From: Saccharopolyspora hirsuta
GTDB taxonomy: Bacteria; Actinomycetota; Actinomycetes; Mycobacteriales; Pseudonocardiaceae
Direction of reading: 5' to 3'
Length of the DNA: 64,000 bases
Assembly (NCBI RefSeq): GCF_008630535.1
Contig: NZ_VWPH01000006.1
Location: forward strand, 1 to 64,000
Below, one piece after another: positions 52,522 to 62,034 of this stretch (position 1 is the stretch's first letter; each line of letters begins with the position of its first letter). The position numbers were made by a program, and so were the translations under genes. A model generated the notes under the pieces. That model ran no database searches, was not told where the DNA came from, and saw only the letters and a list, made by a program, of their open reading frames with translations.

Positions 52522-53307
52522 GTGAACCCCACCGAGCTCGCCCAGTCCGGCCCGCTTCTCCTGGCGGCCGCGGTGGCGGTGCTCGCCGGGGCGGTCAGCT
52601 TCGCCTCGCCGTGCGTGGTGCCGCTGGTGCCCGGCTACCTGGCCTACCTGGCCGGAGTCGTGGGCGCTGAGACCCCGCCGGTGGACGCGAGCGAGGACAA
52701 GCTCTCGCGGAGCGGTCGCTGGCGCGTTGCCGGTGCCGCCCTGCTGTTCGTCGCCGGGTTCACCGTCGTCTTCGTCGCCGGGACGATGCTGCTGCTCGGC
52801 CTGTCCGACGCGTTGCTGGCCAACGAACTCCTGCTGCAGCGGATCGGTGGCGTGGTCACCGTCGCGATGGGGCTGGTGTTCCTCGGGCTGGTTCCCTCGC
52901 TGCAGCGCGACGTCCGCATCCACCGGGTGCCGCGCGCCGGGATCTGGGGGGCTCCGCTGCTGGGCGCGGTGTTCGGCCTGGGCTGGACGCCGTGCATCGG
53001 CCCGACGCTGGCGGGCGTGGCCTCGCTCGCCGTCGCCACCGAGGCGTCCTCGTCCGGGACCGCGGGGCGCGGCGTCCTGCTGATCGCCGCCTACTGCCTC
53101 GGCCTGGGGTTGCCGTTCGTGCTGCTGGCCCTCGGCGCGCGGTGGGCGCTGCGCAGCGCGGGCTGGCTGCGGCGGAACGGACGTGCCATCCAGATCGCAG
53201 GTGGCGTTCTGCTGGTCGTGGTCGGCCTGCTGCTCGTCACCGGTTTGTGGGGAGAGTTGATCGCCTTGCTCCGTGGCCCGATCGCCGGATACGAGACGAT
53301 CCTCTGA
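52522..53307 (+). CDS. ccdA: Cytochrome c biogenesis protein CcdA
   Basis: 261 residues, six transmembrane helices. The two redox cysteines are in SFASPCVVPLVPGYLAYL (helix 1, near residue 34) and GLGWTPCIGPTLAGV (helix 4, near 158). It moves electrons across the membrane from thioredoxin to the ResA-like protein for cytochrome c maturation. It overlaps resB by 1 bp. Confidence 0.94.
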   Translation: MNPTELAQSGPLLLAAAVAVLAGAVSFASPCVVPLVPGYLAYLAGVVGAETPPVDASEDKLSRSGRWRVAGAALLFVAGFTVVFVAGTMLLLGLSDALLANELLLQRIGGVVTVAMGLVFLGLVPSLQRDVRIHRVPRAGIWGAPLLGAVFGLGWTPCIGPTLAGVASLAVATEASSSGTAGRGVLLIAAYCLGLGLPFVLLALGARWALRSAGWLRRNGRAIQIAGGVLLVVVGLLLVTGLWGELIALLRGPIAGYETIL

Positions 53308-54929
53308 TGGGCGGCTACCTGAAGATGGCGCTGGCCTTCCTGCGCAACACCTGGCGCGGGTTGACGTCCATGCGCACCGCCCTGGTGCTGCTGTTCCTGC
53401 TCGCCCTGGCCGCCCTGCCGGGCGCGCTGATCCCGCAGCGCTCGCTGAACATCACCGAGGTGGACCGGTACTTCGCCGAGTACCCGACGCTGGCGCCGAT
53501 CCTGGACAAGCTCGGTGCTTTCGAGGTCTTCGGTTCGGTCTGGTTCGCCTCCATCTACGTCCTGCTGTTCATCTCGCTGATCGGCTGCCTGCTGCCGCGC
53601 TGCTTCGAGTACTACAAGCAGTGGCGCAGCAAGCCGGTCCGCACCCCGCGCAACCTCTCCCGGATGCCGCACCACGAGACGGCCACCCTCGACGCCTCGG
53701 TCGACGAGGTGATGGCCGCGACCCGCACCCGGCTGCGCGGCTGGCGGATGGTCGAGCGGGAGGAGGACGACGGCGCGAAGTCGATCAGCGCGGAGCGCGG
53801 GTTCCTGCGCGAGATCGGCAACCTCGTCTTCCACTTCGCCCTGGTCGGGCTGCTGGTCGGCGTCGCGGGCGGCAAGCTGTACGGCTACGAGGGCCAGGTC
53901 ATCGTGGTCGCCGACGGCTCCGAGTTCTGCAACTCCGGCACCTACAACTACGACTCCTTCCGCGCCGGGCTCACCGTCGACGGCACCCAGCTCACCCCGT
54001 TCTGCGTGCGCGTCGACGACTTCGACATCGACTACCAGCCCAACGGCCAGGTCGGCGACTACCGGGTGAACATGCACTACCAGTCCGGCGAGGACCTGGA
54101 GACCAACACCTGGCAGCCGTACCTGCTGCAGGTCAACCACCCGCTGCGCACCGCGGGCGACCGGATCTACCTGACCGGCAACGGCTACGCGCCGCGCTTC
54201 ACCGTCACCTTCCCGGACGGGCAGCAGCGCACCGACGTCATCCAGTGGCAGCCCGCCGACCCGGCGACGATGCTCTCGCAGGGCGCGACCAAGTTCGACC
54301 CGCCCGGCGTGCTCGACGAGGAGCAGCGCCGCCGGAGCCAGATCGCCGTCACCGGGCTGTTCGCGCCCACCGCCGCGTTCGACGGCGCGGTGCTGAGCTC
54401 CCGGTTCCCGGACCTGCTGGACCCGGCCGCGGCGGTCGACGTGATGCGCGGTGACCTCGGGCTCGACTCCGGCCGCGGCCAGTCGATCTTCGGCGTCGAC
54501 CAGTCCATGGTGGACCAGGGCAGGCTCCAGCGGGTGGCCCGCCAGAACCTGCGCGTCGGCGAGGAGATCCGCCTCGACGACGGCACCACGGTCCGCTTCG
54601 ACGGCGTCGAGCGCTGGGCCAACCTGCAGGTGTCGCACGACCCGTTCCAGCCGTGGGTGCTGCTGTTCTCGGTGCTGGTCATCTTCGGCATCAGCACCTC
54701 GCTGATGATCAAGCGCCGCCGGGTGTGGGTCCGCGCGGTGCCGCACCCGGACCAGGACGGGTCCGGTTCCGCACGTACCGTTGTCGAAGTCGGCGGGCTC
54801 GCCCGCACCGATCAAGCTGGCTACGGCGAGGAGTTCACCAGGCTCGCCGCCGACCTCCTCGGCACGGGGGTCGCCCACTCGCCGAAGTCCCGCGCGGCCG
54901 CTGGCCCCGCGCGCGAAAGGAAGAGCTGA
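53307..54929 (+). CDS. resB: Cytochrome c biogenesis protein ResB
   Basis: 540 residues. Three N-terminal transmembrane helices (starting TSMRTALVLLFLLALAALPGALIPQR with the conserved PQR; WFASIYVLLFISLIGCLLPR; NLVFHFALVGLLVGVAGGKL) are followed by a large external domain. A fourth helix near residue 450 (WVLLFSVLVIFGISTSL) precedes a cytoplasmic tail. Partner of CcsA in system II, which attaches haem to apocytochrome c outside the membrane. It overlaps ccsA by 1 bp. Confidence 0.93.
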   Translation: MGGYLKMALAFLRNTWRGLTSMRTALVLLFLLALAALPGALIPQRSLNITEVDRYFAEYPTLAPILDKLGAFEVFGSVWFASIYVLLFISLIGCLLPRCFEYYKQWRSKPVRTPRNLSRMPHHETATLDASVDEVMAATRTRLRGWRMVEREEDDGAKSISAERGFLREIGNLVFHFALVGLLVGVAGGKLYGYEGQVIVVADGSEFCNSGTYNYDSFRAGLTVDGTQLTPFCVRVDDFDIDYQPNGQVGDYRVNMHYQSGEDLETNTWQPYLLQVNHPLRTAGDRIYLTGNGYAPRFTVTFPDGQQRTDVIQWQPADPATMLSQGATKFDPPGVLDEEQRRRSQIAVTGLFAPTAAFDGAVLSSRFPDLLDPAAAVDVMRGDLGLDSGRGQSIFGVDQSMVDQGRLQRVARQNLRVGEEIRLDDGTTVRFDGVERWANLQVSHDPFQPWVLLFSVLVIFGISTSLMIKRRRVWVRAVPHPDQDGSGSARTVVEVGGLARTDQAGYGEEFTRLAADLLGTGVAHSPKSRAAAGPARERKS

Positions 54930-55933
54930 TGCCGGTCAACCAGACGCTGTCGACCTACAGCGACATGGCCTACGCCACCTCGGTGGTGGTCTACATCCTG
55001 GCGATGCTGCTGTACTTCGCGGAGTTCTCCCGGGGTCGCGTCGCAACGGTCGCCCGCAGCCGCGAGGCCGCGCTGGTCGGCGCCGGCGGCGACTCGGACG
55101 CCACCTCGACGCCGGTCGTCGGGCACGTGCCCGCCCCGGAGAAGCGGCCGATGGCCGAGCGGCTGGGCGGCATGGCCGTCGCCATGACGCTGCTCGGTGC
55201 GGTGGTGCACTTCGCCTCCCTGCTGCTGCGCGGTCTGGCCACCGGCCGGGTGCCGTGGGGCAACATGTACGAGTTCGGCTCGGCGATCTGCCTGGCCGCG
55301 GTGGTGGCCTGGTTGGTCGTGCTGTTCCGGCAGACGCGCACCGCTCGGCGCGACGCGACCCCGAGCCAGCTGCGCGGGCTCGGCGGATTCCTGATGCTGC
55401 CGGTGGTGGTGCTGCTCTTCCTGTCCGGCACCGTGCTGTACGCGCAGGCGGCGCCGCTGATCCCGGCGCTGCAGTCCTACTGGATCGTGATCCACGTCGC
55501 CGCGGCGATCATCTCCAGCGGTGTCTTCGTGTTCGCCGGGGTGGCGAGCCTGCTGTACCTGGTGCGCTGCCGGTACGAGAACAACCCGCTGAAGATGGTG
55601 AAGGTCGGCTCCCGGCTGCCCACCAGCCAGGCGCTGGACCGGGTCGCCTACCGCGCCACCGTGATCATCTTCCCGGTGTGGACGTTCGCCATCGTCGCGG
55701 GCGCGATCTGGGCGGAAGCGGCCTGGGGCCGGTTCTGGGGCTGGGACCCGAAGGAGACCTGCTCCTTCGTCGCCTGGGTGGTCTACGCCGCGTACCTGCA
55801 CGCCCGCGCCACCGCGGGCTGGCGCGGGGTGCGCGCCGCGTGGATCAACATCCTCGGCCTGGCCGTCATGATCTTCAACCTGTTCTTCGTCAACATCGTC
55901 GTCGCCGGTCTTCACTCGTACGCTGGACTGTGA
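54929..55933 (+). CDS. ccsA: Cytochrome c biogenesis protein CcsA/ResC
   Basis: 334 residues, about eight transmembrane helices. The WWD-type haem-handling motif is WGRFWGWDPKETCSFVAWVVYAAYLHAR near residue 265. Conserved histidines flank it (VIHVAAAIIS; GLHSYAGL at the C-terminus). With ResB it exports and presents haem to apocytochrome c. The last gene of the ccdA-resB-ccsA operon. Confidence 0.94.
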   Translation: MPVNQTLSTYSDMAYATSVVVYILAMLLYFAEFSRGRVATVARSREAALVGAGGDSDATSTPVVGHVPAPEKRPMAERLGGMAVAMTLLGAVVHFASLLLRGLATGRVPWGNMYEFGSAICLAAVVAWLVVLFRQTRTARRDATPSQLRGLGGFLMLPVVVLLFLSGTVLYAQAAPLIPALQSYWIVIHVAAAIISSGVFVFAGVASLLYLVRCRYENNPLKMVKVGSRLPTSQALDRVAYRATVIIFPVWTFAIVAGAIWAEAAWGRFWGWDPKETCSFVAWVVYAAYLHARATAGWRGVRAAWINILGLAVMIFNLFFVNIVVAGLHSYAGL

Positions 55934-56169
55934 GCGGATGATCAGCGCCCTCCGGGGCGCGGCGCGGAACCCGCCGTGCGCGGCGGGTTCCGGCGTGCGG
56001 AGTCCGCCACCTGCGCAATTCGCGCCCGGTCGGCGAACGGCGCCGGGGGGTTCGACCGCCCACCCCCGGTGACTGGTGGGTCTCCCTGCGACTACCGTGC
56101 CTTGCGGAGACGGGGAGTTCTCGATTCGGTCCGGCAGGGCCCGGCTCGATTGTGGGAGGGACGGCAACG

Positions 56170-57693
56170 GTGACCGGACAGTACGAAGAGCCTGAAGCGA
56201 GGCGGAACGCGGGGACCACCGCGGCGCAGGCCGACGGCGCGGACGTCGAGTCCGGCAGCGCGGGGTCGGCGCCCGACGGCCAGTACGTCGAGCCGGAAAC
56301 CCGGCCGGCGCACCCCACTCCGTCGTACGTCGACCCGTCGCAGGTCGACCAGTCCGGGAACCCGGTCGGCGACGCGCCGCAGCCGTACTACCCGGGCGGT
56401 GCGCCCGCGGCCCCGGGCTACGCCGACCCGAACCAGTCCGGGCCGCAGCAGGCCTACTTCCCCGACCCGACTGCGTCCGGCCCGCACCCGCAGGTGTCGG
56501 GACCGCACCAGGTCCCGGGCGCGCAGTCGGGCCCGTACTCGGTCTCCGGTGGACAGTCCGGTCCGTACCCGCCGGTCTCGGGCGGGCCTTCCGGTCCGTA
56601 CCCGCCGGTGTCCGGCGGGCCGTCCGGCCCGTACCCGACCGGCGCTCAGCAGTACCCGCCGCAGAATCCGCAGGGCGGACCGCAACCCGGTCCGCAGCAG
56701 TCGTTCTCGTCATACCCCCAGGCTGCCCCGAACAGCGGCCCCGGGGATCAGCCGTTCGGCCAGGACCTCTCGTCCGCTCAGCTGCTTCGGCAGACCAAAC
56801 GGTCTCCCCAATCCGGGTGGCGCAAGGCCGTCTACCTGGCCACCGGGAAGACTGTCAACCTCGGCGAGGGACCGGCCGACCGGCGCCGCCGCGAGCTGAT
56901 CGCCCGGGTCAACCAGCCGCTGCAGGGCTGCTACAAGATCGCGATGTTGAGCCTGAAGGGCGGCGTGGGCAAGACCACCACGACCGCCACCCTCGGCTCC
57001 ACGTTCTCCTCGCTGCGGGGCGACCGGGTGATCGCGGTGGACGCGAACCCGGACCGCGGCACCCTGGCGCAGAAGATCCCGCTGGAGACCACCGCGACGG
57101 TGCGGCACCTGCTGCGGGACGCGCACCGGATCCGCAAGTACAGCGACGTCCGCGCCTACACCTCGCAGGGCCCGTCCCGGCTGGAAGTGCTGGCCAGCGA
57201 GCAGGATCCGGCGGTCTCGGAGGCGTTCAGCGAGGACGACTACCGGCGCACCGTCACGATGCTGGAGCACTTCTACAACGTGGTGCTCACCGACTGCGGC
57301 ACCGGCCTGATGCACTCCGCGATGAAGGGCGTGCTGGACCTCGCCGACTCGCTGGTGATCGTCTCGTCCAGCTCGATCGACGGCGCGCGCAGCGCATCGG
57401 CCACGTTGGACTGGTTGGACGCGCACGGCTACGGCGACCTGGTGGCCCGGTCCGTGGCGGTGATCAACTCGGTGCGCCCGGCCTCCGGCAAGGTGGACGT
57501 GGACAAGCTGGCCGCGCACTTCAGCTCGCGGTGCCGCGCCGTGTCGAAGATCCCGTTCGACCCGCACCTGGAGGAGGGCGCCGAGGTCGAGCTGGACCAG
57601 CTCGGCGCGTCCACCCGGATGGCGCTGCTGGAGCTGGCCGCGACGGTGGCCGACGACTTCCCGCACGCGCCCGGCCGGAACCGGCAGGGCTGA
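56170..57693 (+). CDS. EspI/ParA-like ATPase with disordered Pro-rich N-terminus
   Basis: 507 residues from GTG 56170 (GGGAGGG upstream). The first 215 are disordered, with tandem units of the type SGGPSGPYPPV repeated near residues 125-160. The ATPase domain begins ML-SLKGGVGKTTTTATLGS (deviant Walker A) near 262. DANPDRGTLAQK and VLTDCGTGLMH follow as P-loop partners, then VIVSSSSIDGARSASATLDWL. Similar proteins (Rv0530, EspI) occur next to cytochrome-maturation genes or in type VII secretion loci. A WXG100-like gene set lies 3 kb downstream. Partner unknown. Confidence 0.82.
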   Translation: MTGQYEEPEARRNAGTTAAQADGADVESGSAGSAPDGQYVEPETRPAHPTPSYVDPSQVDQSGNPVGDAPQPYYPGGAPAAPGYADPNQSGPQQAYFPDPTASGPHPQVSGPHQVPGAQSGPYSVSGGQSGPYPPVSGGPSGPYPPVSGGPSGPYPTGAQQYPPQNPQGGPQPGPQQSFSSYPQAAPNSGPGDQPFGQDLSSAQLLRQTKRSPQSGWRKAVYLATGKTVNLGEGPADRRRRELIARVNQPLQGCYKIAMLSLKGGVGKTTTTATLGSTFSSLRGDRVIAVDANPDRGTLAQKIPLETTATVRHLLRDAHRIRKYSDVRAYTSQGPSRLEVLASEQDPAVSEAFSEDDYRRTVTMLEHFYNVVLTDCGTGLMHSAMKGVLDLADSLVIVSSSSIDGARSASATLDWLDAHGYGDLVARSVAVINSVRPASGKVDVDKLAAHFSSRCRAVSKIPFDPHLEEGAEVELDQLGASTRMALLELAATVADDFPHAPGRNRQG

Positions 57694-57706
57694 TCAGCGG
57701 ACCGGG

Positions 57707-57728
57707 GGCACCTGCCGGGGCAGGTGCC
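57707..57728. terminator. Hairpin between convergent genes
   Basis: GGCACCTGCC (57707-57716) with GGCAGGTGCC (57719-57728): a 10-bp perfect stem with a 2-nt loop between the stops at 57693 and 57735. Weak T-tract. Confidence 0.6.
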
Positions 57729-57734
57729 GTTCGG

Positions 57735-57926
57735 TCACTCGTCCTCCGCCGGACGCGACTTCCGCCGCTGCTCGTCCAACCGGCGCAGGAAGTCGGGGTC
57801 GTCGTCGGGCGCGATCGGCGCCTGCCGGGAACGAGGCCGGTCCGGCCCGGTCGCGACGGGGCCGAACGCCTTCCACATCAGCACCGCGATCGTGAGCGCA
57901 CCGATCGCTGCCAGGACGTAGATCAT
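57735..57926 (-). CDS. Small single-pass membrane protein
   Basis: 63 residues from ATG 57926, chosen for the GGAGGTGG upstream (GTG 57953 would add nine residues). One transmembrane helix (MIYVLAAIGALTIAVLMWKAF) and a charged C-terminal tail (DDDPDFLRRLDEQRRKSRPAEDE). This gene type sits next to the ParA-like gene in mycobacteria as well. Function unknown. Confidence 0.7.
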   Translation of the reverse strand: MIYVLAAIGALTIAVLMWKAFGPVATGPDRPRSRQAPIAPDDDPDFLRRLDEQRRKSRPAEDE

Positions 57927-57953
57927 CAGGCCACCTCCAACTCTGCCGCTCAC

Positions 57954-58148
57954 CCGAGACTAGCCAATTCCAGGCCCGGCTGTCGGAGCCGCAGGTAGCC
58001 GCGCTGGGGCGGGCCCAGGTGATGCCTCGCCGTCGACGAGGCGCCACCTGGACCCGCCGACCGCGGGGCGCTCTTCAGATCTGCGTCCGGAGCACTCGCC
58101 GACGAGGGGCGCTGGCGAGCGGAGCTCGGAACAAGTCGTGCGCGTGCT
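57954..58148. other. Intergenic stretch, nothing recognised
   Basis: About 195 bp between two leftward genes, without a supported ORF, clear promoter or repeat. It should contain the promoter of the small membrane protein. Confidence 0.3.
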
Positions 58149-58373
58149 TCAGACCGCGCGGTTGACGTCGTTGGTGAGCTCGGCGAGCAGGGCGCGAACC
58201 TCAGACTCGCGGAAGCGGCGGTGGCCGCCGGGGGTCCGGATGGAACCGATCCGGCCGGCGGTGGCCCACCGCGTCACGGTCTTGGGGTCGACCCGGAAGA
58301 GCGCCGCGACCTCACCGGGCGTGAGGAGCTGCTCCTGGCCGTTCTGGCGCGGCTGCTGGGTCGTCGCGGTCAC
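58149..58373 (-). CDS. bldC: BldC-like developmental DNA-binding protein
   Basis: 74 residues from GTG 58373 behind GGAGGTCACCT. The core LLTPGEVAALFRVDPKTVTRWATAGRIGSIRTPGGHRRFRESEVRALL is close to Streptomyces BldC throughout, including the recognition helix and wing. BldC binds direct repeats cooperatively and controls the onset of development. Together with the BldN-like sigma factor it suggests a sporulating or filamentous host. Confidence 0.92.
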   Translation of the reverse strand: MTATTQQPRQNGQEQLLTPGEVAALFRVDPKTVTRWATAGRIGSIRTPGGHRRFRESEVRALLAELTNDVNRAV

Positions 58374-58534
58374 AGGTGACCTCCACGTTGCGAGATGGTC
58401 ATTCGGGCAATCCGGTCGCATCCTGGCACCTCGATGGCCAGGTACTCGAACATTTGGGTTTAGGTAAAGGGAAGGTAAGGGACGAAAACGGCGCTTCGGG
58501 CGGGTGCGCGGGACGGCCGCGCGATCCCTTGCTC

Positions 58535-58540
58535 TACCCT
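58535..58540 (+). promoter_or_regulatory. -10 box, leaderless promoter of the DUF4229 gene
   Basis: TACCCT, six nucleotides, GTG 58547. Confidence 0.6.
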
Positions 58541-58546
58541 GGTGAC

Positions 58547-58858
58547 GTGCAGGAACAGCAGCCCGAACCCGCGACCCAGGGGGCGAAGTCGACCCTCGCA
58601 CGTGACATCGCGTTGTACACCGTCGCCCGGTTCTCCATGGTGATCGTGGTCGCCTTCCTGTTGATGCTGGTCACCGTGCCAGCGCTGGTGGCGTTCGCGG
58701 TGTCGGTCGTGGTGGTGATGCCGCTGTCGCTGCTGGTGTTCGGCAACCTGCGGCGCCGGGTGGCGGTCGGGATGGCCGAGCGGGCCGCGGTGCGCAAGGC
58801 CCGCCGCGAGGAGCTCATGGCGCAGCTGCGCGGTGAGCGCGCCACGGACGCCGGGTGA
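58547..58858 (+). CDS. DUF4229-family membrane protein
   Basis: 103 residues from leaderless GTG 58547. A short head ([28 protein letters not shown]), two closely packed transmembrane helices ([35 protein letters not shown]) and a basic/charged coil at the C-terminus. Matches the DUF4229 family of small actinobacterial membrane proteins found in this neighbourhood. Function unknown. Overlaps the next GTG. Confidence 0.8.
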   Translation: MQEQQPEPATQGAKSTLARDIALYTVARFSMVIVVAFLLMLVTVPALVAFAVSVVVVMPLSLLVFGNLRRRVAVGMAERAAVRKARREELMAQLRGERATDAG

Positions 58859-59964
58859 ACCCGGGGATGGTCGGCAGCATCGATCGCTCCTGCGCGCGGA
58901 CCAGGGCCTGGACCAGCGAGGCGGTCCGGATCATCGAGGCCGATGCGAACCGCAGCGCGGACACCCACCTGCTGCGCTACCCGCTGCCCGCGGAGTGGGG
59001 GATCGATCTCTACCTCAAGGACGAGTCAACACATCCGACGGGTTCACTCAAGCACCGGCTGGCCCGATCGCTGTTCCTCTACGCCATCTGCAACGGCTGG
59101 GTGACCGAGAACACGCCGGTGATCGAGGCCTCGTCCGGTTCCACGGCGGTGTCCGAGGCCTACTTCGCCCGGCTGCTCGGGTTGCCGTTCATCGCCGTGA
59201 TGCCCCGCTCCACCAGCCGCGAGAAGGTGTCGCTGATCGAGTGGCACGGCGGCCGCTGCCACTTCGTGGACGAGCCGGGCGCGATCTACACCGAATCGCG
59301 CCGGTTGGCCGCCGAGCTCGGCGGCCACTTCATGGACCAGTTCACCCACGCCGAGCGGGCCACCGACTGGCGCGGCAACAACAACATCGCCGAGTCGATC
59401 TTCGAGCAGCTGGCGCTGGAACCGCACGCCGAGCCGAGCTGGATCGTGGTCGGCGCGGGCACCGGCGGCACCAGCGCCACCATCGGCCGCTACCTGCGGT
59501 ACCGGTGCCACCGCACCGAGCTGGCCGTGGTCGACCCGGAGTGCTCGGTGTTCTTCGAGGCCTGGCGGGACGGCGATCCGGACCGCACCAGCGATCGCGG
59601 CTCGCTGATCGAGGGCATCGGCCGCCCGCGGGTGGAGCCGTCCTTCGTCGGGCAGGCCATCGACCGGATGATCAAGGTCCCGGACGCGGCCTCGATCGCC
59701 ACCATCCGCTACGTCGAGCAGGTGCTGGGGCGGCGGGTCGGCGGTTCCACCGGGACCAACCTGTGGGGCGTGTTCGCCCTGGTGTCGGAGATGATCGCGG
59801 CCGGTCGGCGGGGCAGCATCGTGACGCTGCTCTGCGACGGCGGTGAGCGGTACGCCAACACCTACTACGACGACGAGTGGGTCTCGGCCCGCGGTTTGGA
59901 CCTCGACGCGCCGCGCGCGGTGCTGGAGCACTTCCACGCGACCGGCGAGTTCCGGGCGGTTTAG
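58855..59964 (+). CDS. PLP-dependent cysteine synthase-family enzyme (Cds1-like desulfhydrase)
   Basis: 369 residues. Fold-type II PLP enzyme: [19 protein letters not shown] has the Schiff-base Lys (about residue 62), [19 protein letters not shown] is the substrate loop, and [19 protein letters not shown] the phosphate cradle. The long insertion and the C-terminus ([37 protein letters not shown]) resemble mycobacterial Cds1, an L-cysteine desulfhydrase, rather than CysK. It would release H2S, pyruvate and ammonia from cysteine. The assignment to Cds1 is by similarity from memory. Confidence 0.82.
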   Translation: MNPGMVGSIDRSCARTRAWTSEAVRIIEADANRSADTHLLRYPLPAEWGIDLYLKDESTHPTGSLKHRLARSLFLYAICNGWVTENTPVIEASSGSTAVSEAYFARLLGLPFIAVMPRSTSREKVSLIEWHGGRCHFVDEPGAIYTESRRLAAELGGHFMDQFTHAERATDWRGNNNIAESIFEQLALEPHAEPSWIVVGAGTGGTSATIGRYLRYRCHRTELAVVDPECSVFFEAWRDGDPDRTSDRGSLIEGIGRPRVEPSFVGQAIDRMIKVPDAASIATIRYVEQVLGRRVGGSTGTNLWGVFALVSEMIAAGRRGSIVTLLCDGGERYANTYYDDEWVSARGLDLDAPRAVLEHFHATGEFRAV

Positions 59965-59973
59965 GGAGGTTTG

Positions 59974-60543
59974 GTGCCGGTGAGGCTTTGGCGTTGGGCT
60001 GCTGCGGTGGCGTTGCTCACCGCGGTCACCGGATGCGCTTCCGAGCAGTCGCCACCGGCCGGGACGCCGTCGACGTCGGAGACCTCGACGGCGGAGTCGT
60101 CCACGGAGTCCGCGGAGCCCTCGATCACCCGGAACATCCCCCCGGAGCAGCGCGCGCACCTCGCAGAGCTGTCCGGCGAGCAGATCTGCCGCTTGGCCGA
60201 CCCCGCCGACCTGGAGGCGCTGGCCTTCGCCGTGGAGCCCGGACGGCCGCGCGAGCTCGGCTTCGACCCGCCGGTGCGCGGCTGCGAGTTCGACGCCCGC
60301 TCCGGCGGCCGCTCGGTGCTGATCGGCGCTCAGCGGGAGGGCTTCGCCGAGCTGGGGCGGGACGAGGTCGAGCTGGGCGCGGCCCGCGGCACCAGGACGC
60401 TGCGCGCCAGCGACTGCACGATCTACGCAGGTGCGGCCGGTGCCACCCTGCAGATCTCGGTGACCGCGGCGGAAGCCGACTCGGACGACTGCGGCGTGGC
60501 GAAGCGCGTCGCCGAGTACGTGCTGCCCGCACTGGTCGGCTAG
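59974..60543 (+). CDS. DUF3558-like lipoprotein
   Basis: 189 residues from GTG 59974 (TTG 59971 possible) behind GGGAGG. Lipobox TGC (LTAVTGCASE). After a Ser/Thr linker, the domain has pairs of cysteines: GEQICRLADPADLEAL, VRGCEFDARSGG, ASDCTIYAGAAG and DDCGVAKRVAEYVLPAL. These give the two disulfides typical of DUF3558 extracellular proteins. Located just before the WXG100-like set. Function unknown. Confidence 0.78.
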   Translation: MPVRLWRWAAAVALLTAVTGCASEQSPPAGTPSTSETSTAESSTESAEPSITRNIPPEQRAHLAELSGEQICRLADPADLEALAFAVEPGRPRELGFDPPVRGCEFDARSGGRSVLIGAQREGFAELGRDEVELGAARGTRTLRASDCTIYAGAAGATLQISVTAAEADSDDCGVAKRVAEYVLPALVG

Positions 60544-60718
60544 CCCCGGAATCCGCTGTGCGCCCGGGGTCCTAGACCGGCCTGCCGCCGGGTGGAACCG
60601 GTCAATTCGGCCGCTGCTTGTCACGACTGGAGAACGAGTCCACCAATTCGGGGAACGCCGAGCCGCCGGGTGTCGTCGAATCGTTCCGAACTGATGTGGG
60701 GACGAGTCGGGGGTTCGG

Positions 60719-61048
60719 ATGGCCGAAAACCTCAAGGCGATTCCGGAGGAGATGAAGGCCTTCGAAGGTCTTCTGGAGCGGAACGCCGGGTATTTCAAGA
60801 AGATCGACGAGTGGGCGGAGAACACCGCGTCCGACACCAGCGGGTTCACCGGCCTGATGATGGTGCTGATCCCGGTCGTCGAAATGGTGACCGCGCTGTA
60901 CGGCGAAACCCTGGAGTGGGCCAACAGCGCGCTGTTGAAGGTCAAGGAAGATCTGGCTGACGCCTCCGCGGAGTACGAGGAGATCGAGCAGAAGATCGTC
61001 GGGGTCTTCCAGAAGATCCAGGCCGAGCTCGACGACATCAAGATCTGA
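60719..61048 (+). CDS. WXG100-like small alpha-helical protein
   Basis: 109 residues, entirely helical by composition. Two long helices flank a hydrophobic segment (SGFTGLMMVLIPVVEMVTALYG). A YEEIE sequence (YxxxE) near residue 87 resembles the C-terminal secretion signal of type VII substrates, though the usual W-x-G turn is not clear here (FTGL). The ATG is at 60719. Together with the next gene it could form a helical heterodimer. No ESX secretion core gene is in the window. Assignment is by size, position and composition. Confidence 0.55.
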   Translation: MAENLKAIPEEMKAFEGLLERNAGYFKKIDEWAENTASDTSGFTGLMMVLIPVVEMVTALYGETLEWANSALLKVKEDLADASAEYEEIEQKIVGVFQKIQAELDDIKI

Positions 61049-61059
61049 GGAGGACGGGA

Positions 61060-62016
61060 ATGGCATCGTTCGCAGACGCCGAAGACCCGATGGGGGTCCT
61101 CACGGCGGATCCGAGCCAGAGCAACGCGGAATCGCAGAAGCAGGCGATCGAGGACGCCGGCTGGCAGGTGCAGGCGGTCAACTGGGTCTACGAGAAGGTC
61201 ACCGGCCAGAACCTCATCGAGACGCTGATCTCGCCGATCACCGGCGACTTCTCGAAGATCGAGACCAACGCCGAGGCCTGGGGGCAGGTCGGCGACGCGC
61301 TGCGCGCCATCCGGAAGAACCTGAACCAGGGCATCAGCGATCTGCGCGAGAGCTGGGACGGTTCCGGTGCGATCGCGTTCGAGACGCTGCTGGTCTCCAC
61401 CTGGACCGTGGCGCTCGAGGGCGACGCCATGCTGGCGCAGCTGATCGGCCAGGGCTTCCAGAAGGCCGCGGACATGTCGCGGAAGATGACCGACAAGGCC
61501 CTGGAGCTGATCAAGAAGCTGGTCGACCGGCTGATCGAGACCGCGGCCACCGGGTGGATCCCGGTCGCGGGCTGGGCCAACGTGGTGCGCAACGTCGAGA
61601 AGTGCGTCGAGATCGTGATGGCGATCCTGGAGCTCTTCGAGGCGCTGCAGCAGATGTACGACTCGGTGGTGCAGCTGGTCGAGTCGATCAAGAACGCGGG
61701 CACCAACCTGGCCAAGATCAAGGACGCCAACAGCCTCGGCGACGCGGTCAACATCGGCCTGCAGGCCAAGGACGACGTCACCGCGGTGTCCGAAGCCGCG
61801 ACCGGGGTGAAGAACTCCGCGACGGGCGTCAAGGACGCGACGACCGGAGTGAAGGACGCCACGACCGGCGGGAACGGCGACGGCAACGGTGGGAACGGCG
61901 ACGGCAACGGCACCGGGAACGGTGGCAACGGCGATGGTTCCGGCGGGGACAACGGCGGCACGGGGTCCGGTGGCGGCAACGGCGGCTACCAGACGCTGGC
62001 GTCCGGCAGCCTGTGA
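61060..62016 (+). CDS. WXG100-domain protein with Gly/Asn-rich tail
   Basis: 318 residues, 11 bp after the previous gene. An N-terminal helical region (about 45-110) has ESWDGSGAIAFETLL, the W-x-G turn of WXG100/PPE-type proteins. Helical amphipathic segments follow (ALELIKKLVDRLIETAATGWIPVAGWANVV). Then there are repeats of T-G-V-K-N/D-A/S (residues 245-275, about four units) and a Gly/Asn/Asp-rich tail (about 45 residues). It looks like a type VII secretion substrate or effector scaffold. No enzyme domain seen. Confidence 0.62.
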   Translation: MASFADAEDPMGVLTADPSQSNAESQKQAIEDAGWQVQAVNWVYEKVTGQNLIETLISPITGDFSKIETNAEAWGQVGDALRAIRKNLNQGISDLRESWDGSGAIAFETLLVSTWTVALEGDAMLAQLIGQGFQKAADMSRKMTDKALELIKKLVDRLIETAATGWIPVAGWANVVRNVEKCVEIVMAILELFEALQQMYDSVVQLVESIKNAGTNLAKIKDANSLGDAVNIGLQAKDDVTAVSEAATGVKNSATGVKDATTGVKDATTGGNGDGNGGNGDGNGTGNGGNGDGSGGDNGGTGSGGGNGGYQTLASGSL

Positions 62017-62034
62017 TCGGGAGGATGACGCGAC

